From Hungatella sp. UBA4396 (GTDB lineage Bacteria; Bacillota; Clostridia; Lachnospirales; Lachnospiraceae), in contig DGRE01000044.1 of the NCBI GenBank assembly GCA_002389905.1, positions 1 through 52,613 of the forward strand: 52,613 nucleotides of DNA, written 5' to 3'. Below are positions 1-7,203 of this stretch, piece by piece. The position numbers were made by a program, and so were the translations under genes. Every line of letters starts with the position of its first letter. The first letter of the stretch is position 1. Below the pieces are notes generated by a model. It was not told the DNA's origin and did not search any database. It worked only from the letters and a program-made list of their open reading frames with translations.

Positions 1-603
1 TTTTCGGCTAAAATCTGTTAAAACCTGTTCCATCTTACTTTCCATCTTCCATCTATGCAACTGTTCTTCAAATAGATTCATTGCTTCTTTCATGGAATCT
101 GCCCTTCCATTTTCCAGCACTTCTACAAAGAATTTGGCTGCTAAAGGATAACGGTATTTCTGAGGGATAATATCAATAATCTCCTCTTTTTCATGGAGGA
201 TTTCTTTTATCTTTCCAATTAATTCCTCTGACCTCTTAATAGCCTTTTCTAAATCCTTTCTTACACTCCTGCGTCCAAAAGATAAAGCTATGGAAAAATA
301 AAATATAGCTGTGATAACAAGAGATACAATTGGTGGTATTAGTAGTTCGTGTAAAAGTACATATTTGGGATTTGGGGGCTCGGTAGGGTAGATATAAATT
401 ATGCGGCAAAAAGCAATAACAAAAACTGCAATAAATATCGCAAACACGACTGGAACCCATCGTAGCAACACTTGCCCAATTTTATAAGGCACTCCTTTGA
501 ACCTTTCAATTACCTTTAAGTTAGATTTATAATTATTATTCAATATCCGCAATTGTTCAATACACTGACCAGCTTCTTTTAATTTTTCTACTGTAGTACT
601 CAT
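1..603 (-). CDS. Partial membrane protein of unknown function, C-terminus beyond window edge
   Basis: The reading frame is open from an ATG at 603 to the window edge (201 codons seen, no stop). I do not recognise the family. The N-terminal ~40 residues are polar and helical, with heptad-like spacing. Two hydrophobic segments follow (about residues 43-66 and 88-110), separated by a short proline-rich loop. A long charged, probably coiled-coil cytoplasmic tail then runs to the edge. The start at 603 is preferred over the ATG at 609 because the AAGGGGA ribosome binding site is correctly spaced only from 603. The gene is divergent from the putative antitoxin RNA promoter at 628-655. It is probably accessory cargo like its neighbours. 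Confidence 0.7.
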   Translation of the reverse strand, partial: MSTTVEKLKEAGQCIEQLRILNNNYKSNLKVIERFKGVPYKIGQVLLRWVPVVFAIFIAVFVIAFCRIIYIYPTEPPNPKYVLLHELLIPPIVSLVITAIFYFSIALSFGRRSVRKDLEKAIKRSEELIGKIKEILHEKEEIIDIIPQKYRYPLAAKFFVEVLENGRADSMKEAMNLFEEQLHRWKMESKMEQVLTDFSRK

Positions 604-627
604 ACTCATTCCCCTTGAATCCCATAT

Positions 628-655
628 TTGACAATCTTACAATTCGTGTTATTCT
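628..655 (+). promoter_or_regulatory. Promoter of the putative antitoxin RNA
   Basis: TTGACA at 628-633, a 16-bp spacer, and TATTCT at 650-655. No ORF follows. A hairpin (about 670-695) and then the terminator at 717-762 follow instead, which suggests a roughly 100-nt untranslated RNA. Confidence 0.6.
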
Positions 656-661
656 AAAGAT

Positions 662-762
662 ACAAAGGGTAGCCAACTCCACAGAGTGGCTTCCAACGCT
701 TAATTAATTATCTTTTAAAAATAATCACCCAAAGCTTTGGTCGGCGGGGTGGTTATTTTTTT
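662..762 (+). ncRNA. Candidate antisense antitoxin RNA of a type I (Fst/par-like) locus
   Basis: The predicted transcript starts near 662 and ends in the terminator hairpin 717-762. It forms an 8-bp stem with one bulge near its 5' end (arms agccaactc and gagtggct). Its 3' end overlaps the stop codon and 3' UTR of the toxin mRNA on the opposite strand, so the two RNAs converge on one bidirectional terminator, as RNA I and RNA II do in the pAD1 par locus. AACUCCAC in its 5' hairpin can pair with GUGGAAGUU at the toxin ribosome binding site if one A bulges. This role is inferred from layout; expression is not shown. Confidence 0.5.
717..762. terminator. Bidirectional terminator shared by toxin mRNA and antitoxin RNA
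   Basis: Arms aaaaataatcaccc (717-730) and gggtggttattttt (747-760) pair with a single mismatch. They give a T-run on both strands, so the hairpin can end both convergent transcripts. Confidence 0.7.
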
Positions 763-863
763 GTATCTTTATCTTTGTTATTCACATATGTAAGGATTGC
801 AATAATCAATGCTGCTGTATTTATAATAAGCATAAATTCTTCGTATGTGTTAATAACTTCCAC
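753..863 (-). CDS. Small hydrophobic toxin, Hol_Tox/Fst-like (type I toxin-antitoxin)
   Basis: This is an ORF of about 36 codons, below usual length cut-offs. It has a short polar N-terminus with NTYEEF, one transmembrane helix rich in Leu/Ile/Ala, and a Lys/Asp-rich tail ending in two lysines. That is the layout of the clostridial putative holin-like toxins (TYE..SLMI.F type), which insert in the membrane when overproduced. The start is uncertain. A GTG at 861-863 overlaps the ribosome binding site, an ATT at 852-854 lies 8 nt after AGGAGG, and an ATG at 831-833 would remove the NTYE motif. An ideal promoter (911-939) and a hairpin hiding the ribosome binding site (860-879) lie upstream. The convergent antisense RNA lies downstream. 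Family assignment is by pattern only. Confidence 0.7.
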   Translation of the reverse strand: MEVINTYEEFMLIINTAALIIAILTYVNNKDKDTKK

Positions 864-879
864 CTCCTTTCGGAGATGG
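860..879 (-). promoter_or_regulatory. Hairpin sequestering the toxin ribosome binding site
   Basis: On the minus strand an 8-bp stem with one G-U pair closes a GAAA tetraloop. Its 3' arm is the whole ggaggtgg ribosome binding site. Occlusion of the site is a known safety device in type I toxin mRNAs. Confidence 0.75.
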
Positions 880-910
880 AAACCACCCGGCAGATTGATT
901 ACCTGTAACA

Positions 911-939
911 ATTATACGTTATATTTACTATTTTTACAA
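911..939 (-). promoter_or_regulatory. Promoter of the small toxin gene
   Basis: Minus-strand TTGTAA (934-939), exactly 17 bp, TATAAT (911-916). The predicted start near 904 gives a leader of about 40 nt that contains the 860-879 hairpin. Confidence 0.75.
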
Positions 940-1014
940 ACTTTATTACCATTACCTTCCATTAGCATGTATGAATGGAACTGAGTTCCGCTCGCATAGG
1001 TTGACTTTATGAAC

Positions 1015-1422
1015 TTATCTATTAATGTGCAACTGAGATTTTATTGCTTCCTGTAATACCTGAGAAAAGTTTATATCATGCTCCAACGCAATAGCATTGA
1101 GCCATGCAGGAAGTGTTACGGTACGATTAACAGAACGGTTGACTCGTGCCATACGAATGGAAGGCATATAAACGTCAATTAAAACCGCTCTTTCATTTTC
1201 ATGTACTTTCACTTGTGATAGTGGTGTAGGATCTGGTATATCCTCTCCATCCTCCTCTAATCCATATAGAACACAACCAAGTAATTCCCTTGCTGAAAGT
1301 AACGCATCATCATCATCAATTCCACTGGTAGCGCAATCCAAATCAGGAAAAACAACAGCAATTTCCTTTCCAGATTCATAAGTAAAGATAGCAGGATAAA
1401 AATAGCGTTCTGTTTTTTTCAT
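1015..1422 (-). CDS. hicB: HicB-family antitoxin
   Basis: This 135-aa protein has the HicB partial RNase H-like fold: an N-terminal YPAIFTYESGKEIAVVFPDLDCATSG stretch split over about residues 10-34, then DDALLSARELLG and the IPDPTPLSQ motif. The C-terminal half (RSVNRTVTLPAWLNAIALEHDINFSQVLQEAI, about 97-128) is a ribbon-helix-helix-like DNA-binding segment typical of HicB. It neutralises the HicA mRNA interferase and represses its own operon. It lies 45 nt downstream of hicA with its own GAGGAGG ribosome binding site. The toxin-first order is usual for hicAB. Confidence 0.9.
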   Translation of the reverse strand: MKKTERYFYPAIFTYESGKEIAVVFPDLDCATSGIDDDDALLSARELLGCVLYGLEEDGEDIPDPTPLSQVKVHENERAVLIDVYMPSIRMARVNRSVNRTVTLPAWLNAIALEHDINFSQVLQEAIKSQLHINR

Positions 1423-1467
1423 GATAAAAGGCCTCCTCTATTTATACTTTATCAGGAGAAAATAGGG

Positions 1468-1665
1468 CTATTTGAACTTTAGCCCTGACTGTCTTTCAAT
1501 ACTTTTTAGCGTTGGGAGCGGAATATCTTTGTCAGGATGTTTTACTGTTGTACGCCCCTTCTTTGTCGGATGTTTGTATTGGTGATGGCTTCCCGTTACT
1601 CCAACCTCATACCATCCATCAGCTTCAAGCATTGCAATGACTTCCCGTGATGAATAACTTTTAAT
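1468..1665 (-). CDS. hicA: HicA-family mRNA interferase toxin with apparent AUU start
   Basis: This gene of about 65 aa was missed because it lacks a standard start codon. It has the HicA double-stranded-RNA-binding fold: KSYSSREVIAMLEADGWYEV, then GSHHQYKHP with the catalytic His, then KGRTTVKHPDKDIPLPTLKSIERQSGLK. Homologues typically begin Met-Lys-Ser-Tyr. Here that Met position is ATT (1663-1665), placed 8 nt after a perfect AGGAGG (1674-1679). No ATG, GTG or TTG fits in frame nearby. A seven-codon mini-ORF (ATG then SGGKLH) ends in a TAA that overlaps the ATT. An AUU start would keep toxin output low. A mutated start codon (dead gene) is the alternative. Confidence 0.75.
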   Translation of the reverse strand: MKSYSSREVIAMLEADGWYEVGVTGSHHQYKHPTKKGRTTVKHPDKDIPLPTLKSIERQSGLKFK

Positions 1666-1687
1666 GTAGTTTTCCTCCTGACATAAT

Positions 1688-1721
1688 AATTATAACACAT
1701 ATTATTATATGTGTTATAATT
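1688..1721. promoter_or_regulatory. Perfect palindromic operator upstream of hicAB
   Basis: A 34-bp element has two 14-bp perfect arms (aattataacacata and tatgtgttataatt) around a 6-bp centre. It contains TATAAT sequences and ends 8 bp before the hicA ribosome binding site, the expected place for HicB autorepression. Confidence 0.75.
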
Positions 1722-1804
1722 GAAACGGCCTTTTTAAACTTTATTTCTTATCTATCGGTTAAAGCATATTTGGTTGTCAATGTACCTGTTTTCTTTATTT
1801 GCCC

Positions 1805-2248
1805 TTAGTTAAATGGTAAATTGGAATCTTCCACTCCACCCGGAATGTCCATAAATCCATCTCCGTCTGTCTGGGAAGGCTCCGGCCTTGAAGCTGGCTG
1901 GCTTCCATCTCCAGAAGCACTTTTACTGTCAGCAAATTCCTGAGTCTGAATCATTAAATCCGTTGTGTAAACCTTCACGCCCTCTTTGTTGGTATAGCTG
2001 CCTGTCTGAATTCTTCCGGAAACCAGAACTCTCATTCCTTGACGAAAATATTTCTCTGCAAATTCACCAGCTTTATCAAATGAAACGCAGTTGATAAAGT
2101 CTGCTGTCTGCTCATTGTTATTCTGGCTGCTTCGCCCTATTCGGTTAACAGCAAGGGTATACCTTGCAATCGCCATACTATTTTCCCCTTGCGAATACCT
2201 CACTTCCGGATCACGGGTCAATCTTCCCATAAAAACTGCATGATTCAT
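1805..2248 (-). CDS. ssb: Single-stranded DNA-binding protein (mobile-element type)
   Basis: A 147-aa SSB. The N-terminal OB fold covers about residues 1-105 (NHAVFMGRLTRDPEVRY, FINCVSFDKAGEFAEKYFRQG, VSGRIQTGSYTNKEG). A Ser/Pro/Asp-rich linker follows and the acidic tip ends LPFN, close to the DDLPF tail that recruits partner proteins. It binds single-stranded DNA during replication or conjugative transfer. The chromosomal ssb normally sits between rpsF and rpsR. This copy lies behind surface-protein genes and next to toxin-antitoxin modules, which suggests an element-borne SSB. GAGGAGG lies 7 nt before the ATG. The gene follows the 71-aa membrane protein by 54 nt and may be the last gene of that operon. 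Confidence 0.93.
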   Translation of the reverse strand: MNHAVFMGRLTRDPEVRYSQGENSMAIARYTLAVNRIGRSSQNNNEQTADFINCVSFDKAGEFAEKYFRQGMRVLVSGRIQTGSYTNKEGVKVYTTDLMIQTQEFADSKSASGDGSQPASRPEPSQTDGDGFMDIPGGVEDSNLPFN

Positions 2249-2302
2249 CTTTCTTCCTCCTCTCCCCTGCCTGTCCTGTGGCAGGGGATATCTTTATTGT
2301 TA

Positions 2303-2518
2303 CTAAAACTTTTCAATTATTTTCATCATATCCTTAATCTCTCTGCCCTGAATCCATAAGACAATTAAGCATATGATAAACAGTCCAATGCTTAAACCGA
2401 TTGCACCAACTGACCATCTCCATTGCCCTTCCCCTAAAATGACTATAAGGCCAAACAATATTTCAGCTATAATAGCTACCACATGGATCAGGAACAACGC
2501 TTTATCGTATTTTTTCAT
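2303..2518 (-). CDS. Small two-helix membrane protein
   Basis: A 71-aa protein with two transmembrane helices (about residues 7-29 and 36-58, the latter rich in Gly/Ile) and a charged tail. The family is not recognised. The start is the ATG at 2516-2518, which overlaps the stop of the 1402-aa surface protein gene as ATGA, so translation is probably coupled. A GTG 9 nt upstream is possible but too close to AAAGGA. The position suggests a membrane partner or anchor for the surface proteins. That is inference. Confidence 0.7.
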   Translation of the reverse strand: MKKYDKALFLIHVVAIIAEILFGLIVILGEGQWRWSVGAIGLSIGLFIICLIVLWIQGREIKDMMKIIEKF

Positions 2519-5500
2519 GATATCCACTGTCCTTTCTCGTTTACCGTATATCCGTCTGGTGTAACGGTATTGACTAAAAGTTTTCCTCTGGTTCCATCAG
2601 AAGCTGAATTTAAGTAATACCAGGCCCTTTCTATGTACTGCCAGCCGGTAAGCATCTGCCCCTGGGTTCCATCGGATGAGGATTTTAGATAGTAGGTATT
2701 CCCATCTGGGTCCGTCTGCCAGCCGGTCACCATAAATCCGTCCTGATCAAAGCGGAACCAGGAAGCCTTCTCCTGTTCACCAACTGCATATGGATTGCTG
2801 ATGTAGGCCCATTCATTGGTATAGGTCCGGTCTGAAGCAAAGATCCACTTTCCATTTCCCATTTGTGTCCAAGTCCCTGTAACAGCTCCTGCAGGAGCTG
2901 CCGCACCTTGGGTATTTCCTGCCGTGGTTACTCCTATGGACCGGACACCTCCGCCTCCGCCGGAAGAACCTTTCCCGCCTCCGCCTCCGGAAGATCCACC
3001 GGATGTTGTATTGTCAATAACTTTGAAATTAATTGTTACTGTAACAGGATCAGATTGCTTCCCGTCACTTGTAGCTGCATAAATGGTTACTACCTTGGTT
3101 CCGGTATAGGGATACCTCGCCATAGCATCCTTAATCCAGCCGGCCATAACCTCCTGCTTCTCGTTAAGAACCACTGGAGCCACATTTCCACCTCGGTCCA
3201 CTATAAGGATTCCAGCATCAGATGAGTGCCATAACACACTCTTTTTATCCTGATTTGTGGAATAGATGGAAGCATTGAACCGTTTCCCTTCAATCCCTTT
3301 CCAGGTAAGAACCGGTGTATTTCTCTTCCCGGTCTTTGTTAAGATCAGGTCTAAGCTCTCGCTTTCCCGGTCTGCTTCAATGCAATCCGCCTGGAAGATT
3401 AATGATACCTGGCAAGAGGCCGTCTTCTGGCCGTCCTTTGTCGTGGCCATAATCTCCACATGCTTTTCTGCCCGGTACGGAGCCTTTAAAAGCGCTTCCT
3501 TAATCCAGGGCGCTCCATCAACCGGCGTTACATTTCCTTCCTGGTCCACCTTAACTGCTCCCGGATCGGAAGAGGTCCATACCACGCTGCGGTCATAAGG
3601 CTTATGCCCTGCTGTATCATCAATATCCGGAAGAATCGTTGCTGACAGCTTCTTTGCCTCAAATCCGGTTTTATTTACGGTTTCAGACCGGATATCTCCT
3701 GTTTTTTGATGCCCAAGGCTGTAAGAAAGAGTTGTCTGATCCAGAGTAATCCCCTCCGGCACCACCCTAGTCTGGTCATTGGTTACAAAGTTTACCGTTA
3801 CCTGGCAGACAGCGGATGCCTGATTCCCCAGCTTGTCCCTTCCGTTTACTGTAACCGAAACCTCTCGGCTCCCACTTCCGGAAATCTTTGCATACTCATC
3901 ACTTTCCCAGATTCCGTCATCCGTGGCCATGATATTCCTGATCCACTGCGAATCTTTCAAAGCAGATATGGAGGCTTCCCGGTATGCCTGGCTGTCCTGG
4001 GACACCTGGACCACCACCGGATCAGAACTTATCCAGGTCACCTCTTCCTTTGAAAAGAAGTCCGGGGTGAAGGTTGCTGTCAAAGACTGGGGCGCTGTTA
4101 CCGTTATCTTTTCTACGGGGACTGTCCGGTCCCCGATTAAGGTTCTTGTTACCGTGTATGTAAGTGCCTGCTTATCAAGTGCTGCTCCTTCTGTTGCCAC
4201 CAGGGTATTATCTATGATCTGAAAGGTGACATTCACACGGCTGTTGGCCGTACATGGTTTTCCTTCAAAGGATGCCGCTGGTCTGGTCTGCGCTGTTAAA
4301 ACCGCAATCCCACCATTTTGATGCCCGGCCCCGTGGATCGTATTAGGGATCTTATACTGGTAATTCCCTTCTGCCTGCACCCGTTCTGCCTCCTGAATAA
4401 TGCTGGTAAAGAAGGAAGAAGAAAGATTTACCGAAAGACTGGCGGATTGGGCTGTATAACCGTCTGTCCCCTCATCGTTGTTTTTCCCAAGGCGGATCAG
4501 CTCCGGATCATCAATGCTCCATTTTACCCGGTTATCTTCTACATCATTGTTGGCATCTATGATGGCAGCGATGTTCACCGGCTGCACCTGAGTTCCCGGC
4601 TCCAGCACACCATTGATGTAACGGGCAATGAGCTTCCCTTCCTTATTCCGGATTTCTGTGGTCTTAACCGGATTTTTCCGGTTTCCGGTCCTGGTCTGGG
4701 TCACTGCAAAGGAATAGCTTTCCGGCTCCACTTTAATGGATACGGCCACCTTCTTATAAAGTGCGGATACCGCCACATCTTCCTGGGGCATGGTAAAGGT
4801 ATAGGAACGGCTGCCTTCAGAGTAAGTAGTATTTTTTCTTATCCCCTTACTGTTGGTGTAATAAGGAGCCCCCTCCAGTTGATACTTTTCCGTATCCGTG
4901 TTCTTTGGTGCAGTGGTAATGCTGACCGTTGCTCCGGCTGCAATGGCTCCCCGGACTTCTTTATTAAGCGTTTTGGAATACTGGGAGCTTCCCCTTACCT
5001 CCAGGGCAGCAATATCATAAAAGTTCTGGCCGTTGGCTATCGTATCAATCTGATTGACTGTTAAAAGATATCCCCTCACCGGACGGCCCAGGGAGTTAGG
5101 AGCAACATGATCCAGGGTAAAATCTCCGCTTTCCTGATCCATAACCGCCAATATCCCATTTTCCAACTCCTCATAAAAGTGCCGGTCTGAAATAGTCCTC
5201 TTGGCTCCGCCCTGCACCAGGGTGTAATACAGATCCCCGGTATGCCAGTAGCCTACATGGGCATCATAGGTATAATCGTTATCATCACTAATCTCCGATC
5301 CGCATACATTAGCGCTGATCTTGCTCTCAGAGTCTGCAAATAAGTAGGCCACATCTTCTATATAATTAAAATTAGTGGCAGCCCCCTGCCTGGTTCCGAT
5401 AAAGGTTCCCTCTCTTGCCAGGGACCCAAGCTGAGAATTTCCGATGGTCCCGGAAAAGCGGGCCACCTTTATTTTCCCAGCTGCATATCTGCCGGTGATC

Positions 5501-6723
5501 CCACCGATAGACTTGGAATGATAGCCTCCTATGGTTCCGCTGACATGAGTATTATAAATATCCGCTGCATTCTGATACCCTACGATTCCTCCAATATATC
5601 CGGTCCCCTGTATCCGGGCCGTGGCTCCGTCACCAGTGGAAACTTCACAATCCACGACAGCGGAATCAGAAGCAATCCCGGTAATCCCTCCGGCATAAAT
5701 AACATCCACTCCTCCGGCTGCATCAATCATGACCTTATCACAAATAGCATTTTCAATGACCGTCCCGCTGATCTCTCCTGCAATTCCTCCGGCTATACCG
5801 GTGGAACGGATATAGGCATTCTTGACAGTGACATTCTGGATCTGGGAATCCTCTGCATATCCGGCCACCACTCCGACCCGGTCCTTTCCCCGGATCTCAC
5901 TGCTGTCCGGGATAATGGTCACATCATGGATCTGGGCATCCGTTACGGCTCCAAATAATCCCACGTTGTCATAACCGGCAAAGGAAGTGAGCTTTAAGCT
6001 TTTAATGGTATAGCCATTTCCATTAAAATACCCACCAAAGGGATAAGGGATCTCCCCGGCGCTTTCCGATGAATCCCGGTAAAAACCTATGGGAATCCAA
6101 TCCACTCCCTGTAAGTCAATGTTTGCACCAAGGGAAAAATAGCAGCCTGAGTAATCCCCGGCATAATGCTCTCCTTGGGCCTCCGGAACAACCATGCCCA
6201 TGGCCGCCAGTTCTGAAAGTCCCATAAGCTGCTCCCGATTCTTTATTACATAGGGTCGCTCCTCTGTTCCCTCGCCCTGGCTTCCGCTTAGGAATTCAAA
6301 GCTTGTTTTTCCGGACCAGGAATCCCAGATATCTCCCAGGGAGCTGGAAAAGGACTCTACAGCTATCTTAGCAACTGGCGGGACTGCTGCTGGAAGTTCT
6401 TTTGGTATTTCCTCCGCTTCGGAAGGGGTAGATTTTTCTGGAAGCTCTTCCTCTAATTCTTCTCCCGACTCCAGATCGGTTTCTGTCTCTCCGGTGTCTC
6501 CTCCAGCTTCCGGTTCCCCAATAGTTTCCTCTCTCGCTTCTTCCTCCGGATCAGCCTCATCTTCCCGGCTTGCATCAGAAGGTGTTGCCAGGCTTACCGT
6601 TTCTTCCTGGTTTTCCTGAGACTGTCCGCTGTATCCATACACCACCCCAGATGGCGCCGCTGATGATATTACCAGGGCGGTACACAAAGCGTATGTCGTC
6701 CCTCTTATCCGTTTTCTTCTCAT
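2515..6723 (-). CDS. Large secreted wall-binding surface protein with GLUG and Ig-like repeats
   Basis: A 1402-aa secreted protein. It has a signal peptide (about 1-31), then an acidic Glu/Pro-rich stalk (32-115). A beta-helix of GLUG-type repeats follows (about 195-440; motifs such as FNGNGYTIKSLKL, VGLFG, GGIAGE). Four bacterial Ig-like repeats share VxWSSDP-type cores (about 660-770, 840-960, 985-1095, 1110-1215). A Gly/Ser linker (about 1236-1262) leads to choline-binding-type wall-binding repeats with WxxxDGxMxTGW motifs (about 1285-1395). It probably attaches non-covalently to the cell wall and presents an adhesive stalk. Its start overlaps the stop of the 58-aa gene and its stop overlaps the 71-aa gene. 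Confidence 0.85.
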   Translation of the reverse strand: MRRKRIRGTTYALCTALVISSAAPSGVVYGYSGQSQENQEETVSLATPSDASREDEADPEEEAREETIGEPEAGGDTGETETDLESGEELEEELPEKSTPSEAEEIPKELPAAVPPVAKIAVESFSSSLGDIWDSWSGKTSFEFLSGSQGEGTEERPYVIKNREQLMGLSELAAMGMVVPEAQGEHYAGDYSGCYFSLGANIDLQGVDWIPIGFYRDSSESAGEIPYPFGGYFNGNGYTIKSLKLTSFAGYDNVGLFGAVTDAQIHDVTIIPDSSEIRGKDRVGVVAGYAEDSQIQNVTVKNAYIRSTGIAGGIAGEISGTVIENAICDKVMIDAAGGVDVIYAGGITGIASDSAVVDCEVSTGDGATARIQGTGYIGGIVGYQNAADIYNTHVSGTIGGYHSKSIGGITGRYAAGKIKVARFSGTIGNSQLGSLAREGTFIGTRQGAATNFNYIEDVAYLFADSESKISANVCGSEISDDNDYTYDAHVGYWHTGDLYYTLVQGGAKRTISDRHFYEELENGILAVMDQESGDFTLDHVAPNSLGRPVRGYLLTVNQIDTIANGQNFYDIAALEVRGSSQYSKTLNKEVRGAIAAGATVSITTAPKNTDTEKYQLEGAPYYTNSKGIRKNTTYSEGSRSYTFTMPQEDVAVSALYKKVAVSIKVEPESYSFAVTQTRTGNRKNPVKTTEIRNKEGKLIARYINGVLEPGTQVQPVNIAAIIDANNDVEDNRVKWSIDDPELIRLGKNNDEGTDGYTAQSASLSVNLSSSFFTSIIQEAERVQAEGNYQYKIPNTIHGAGHQNGGIAVLTAQTRPAASFEGKPCTANSRVNVTFQIIDNTLVATEGAALDKQALTYTVTRTLIGDRTVPVEKITVTAPQSLTATFTPDFFSKEEVTWISSDPVVVQVSQDSQAYREASISALKDSQWIRNIMATDDGIWESDEYAKISGSGSREVSVTVNGRDKLGNQASAVCQVTVNFVTNDQTRVVPEGITLDQTTLSYSLGHQKTGDIRSETVNKTGFEAKKLSATILPDIDDTAGHKPYDRSVVWTSSDPGAVKVDQEGNVTPVDGAPWIKEALLKAPYRAEKHVEIMATTKDGQKTASCQVSLIFQADCIEADRESESLDLILTKTGKRNTPVLTWKGIEGKRFNASIYSTNQDKKSVLWHSSDAGILIVDRGGNVAPVVLNEKQEVMAGWIKDAMARYPYTGTKVVTIYAATSDGKQSDPVTVTINFKVIDNTTSGGSSGGGGGKGSSGGGGGVRSIGVTTAGNTQGAAAPAGAVTGTWTQMGNGKWIFASDRTYTNEWAYISNPYAVGEQEKASWFRFDQDGFMVTGWQTDPDGNTYYLKSSSDGTQGQMLTGWQYIERAWYYLNSASDGTRGKLLVNTVTPDGYTVNEKGQWIS

Positions 6724-6896
6724 TCTTCCTCCTCTGTTTCAATGTTCTCATACTGCTCTATTGCAATGACTTGATGAGTCCAGATAATCTGTTGTAAAGT
6801 CTCTGCCATTTGGAAGCACATGACCCATAAAAGAGATCCTGATGCCACCAGGAGGGTACACAACATACATACTGCGCCTTTACTCATTTTTCTCAT
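6720..6896 (-). CDS. Small single-pass membrane or secreted protein
   Basis: About 58 aa with a Met-Arg-Lys N-terminus, one hydrophobic segment (about residues 7-28, cysteine-containing) and an acidic C-terminus ending in four glutamates. The start at 6896 is chosen because a purine-rich GGGGGGAGAT site precedes it. Longer upstream frames would overlap the previous gene heavily. Its stop overlaps the start of the 1402-aa gene (ATGA), so translation is likely coupled. No family is recognised. Confidence 0.55.
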   Translation of the reverse strand: MRKMSKGAVCMLCTLLVASGSLLWVMCFQMAETLQQIIWTHQVIAIEQYENIETEEEE

Positions 6897-7185
6897 TATC
6901 TCCCCCCTTCCCTTTTCGCCAGATTCCATATTCATCAACAAAGTATCCATTAATCCTGTCTGCTTTTGTATAGTATTCAGGAATCAATTCTTTGTCTGGC
7001 TTTTCTATTTTAAACTCAACTGTTTCTATTGGCGCAGCCTCCGATGGGGCAGCCGTATATTCTTCAGCCCAAAATGATGGAGGGCCCCTATAACTGGCGG
7101 TGCATGCCATATGGAGGTTGCCACAATAACGGCTGCAAGAAGTGAGCTGATGACTTTCTTTACTTTTTTTATGTTTTCTCATCAT
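6880..7185 (-). CDS. Small secreted protein gene, probably frame-disrupted
   Basis: The continuous frame is 101 aa. Its C-terminal half (WAEEYTAAPSEAAPIETV... to the end) looks like real protein, but residues about 9-38 do not. In the +1 frame the same DNA encodes a clear signal-peptide core (KKVISSLLAAVIVATSIW, then HAPPVIGA). Removing one A from the A7 run at 7164-7170 joins Met-Met-Arg-Lys-His to that core. A second shift near 7075-7095 would return to the original frame. So this is a double-frameshifted gene, a sequence error, or a slippage-dependent gene. It sits between the two large surface protein genes, 18 nt after the 758-aa gene. Confidence 0.5.
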   Translation of the reverse strand: MMRKHKKSKESHQLTSCSRYCGNLHMACTASYRGPPSFWAEEYTAAPSEAAPIETVEFKIEKPDKELIPEYYTKADRINGYFVDEYGIWRKGKGGDNEKNE

Positions 7186-7203
7186 CCCGTTTGTTCTGAC
7201 CCT

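Noticed and set aside
4318..5064. Plus-strand 248-codon frame opposite the 1402-aa surface protein gene
   Set aside because: Antisense shadow of a clear coding gene, with low-complexity cysteine/isoleucine-rich translation and no ribosome binding site.
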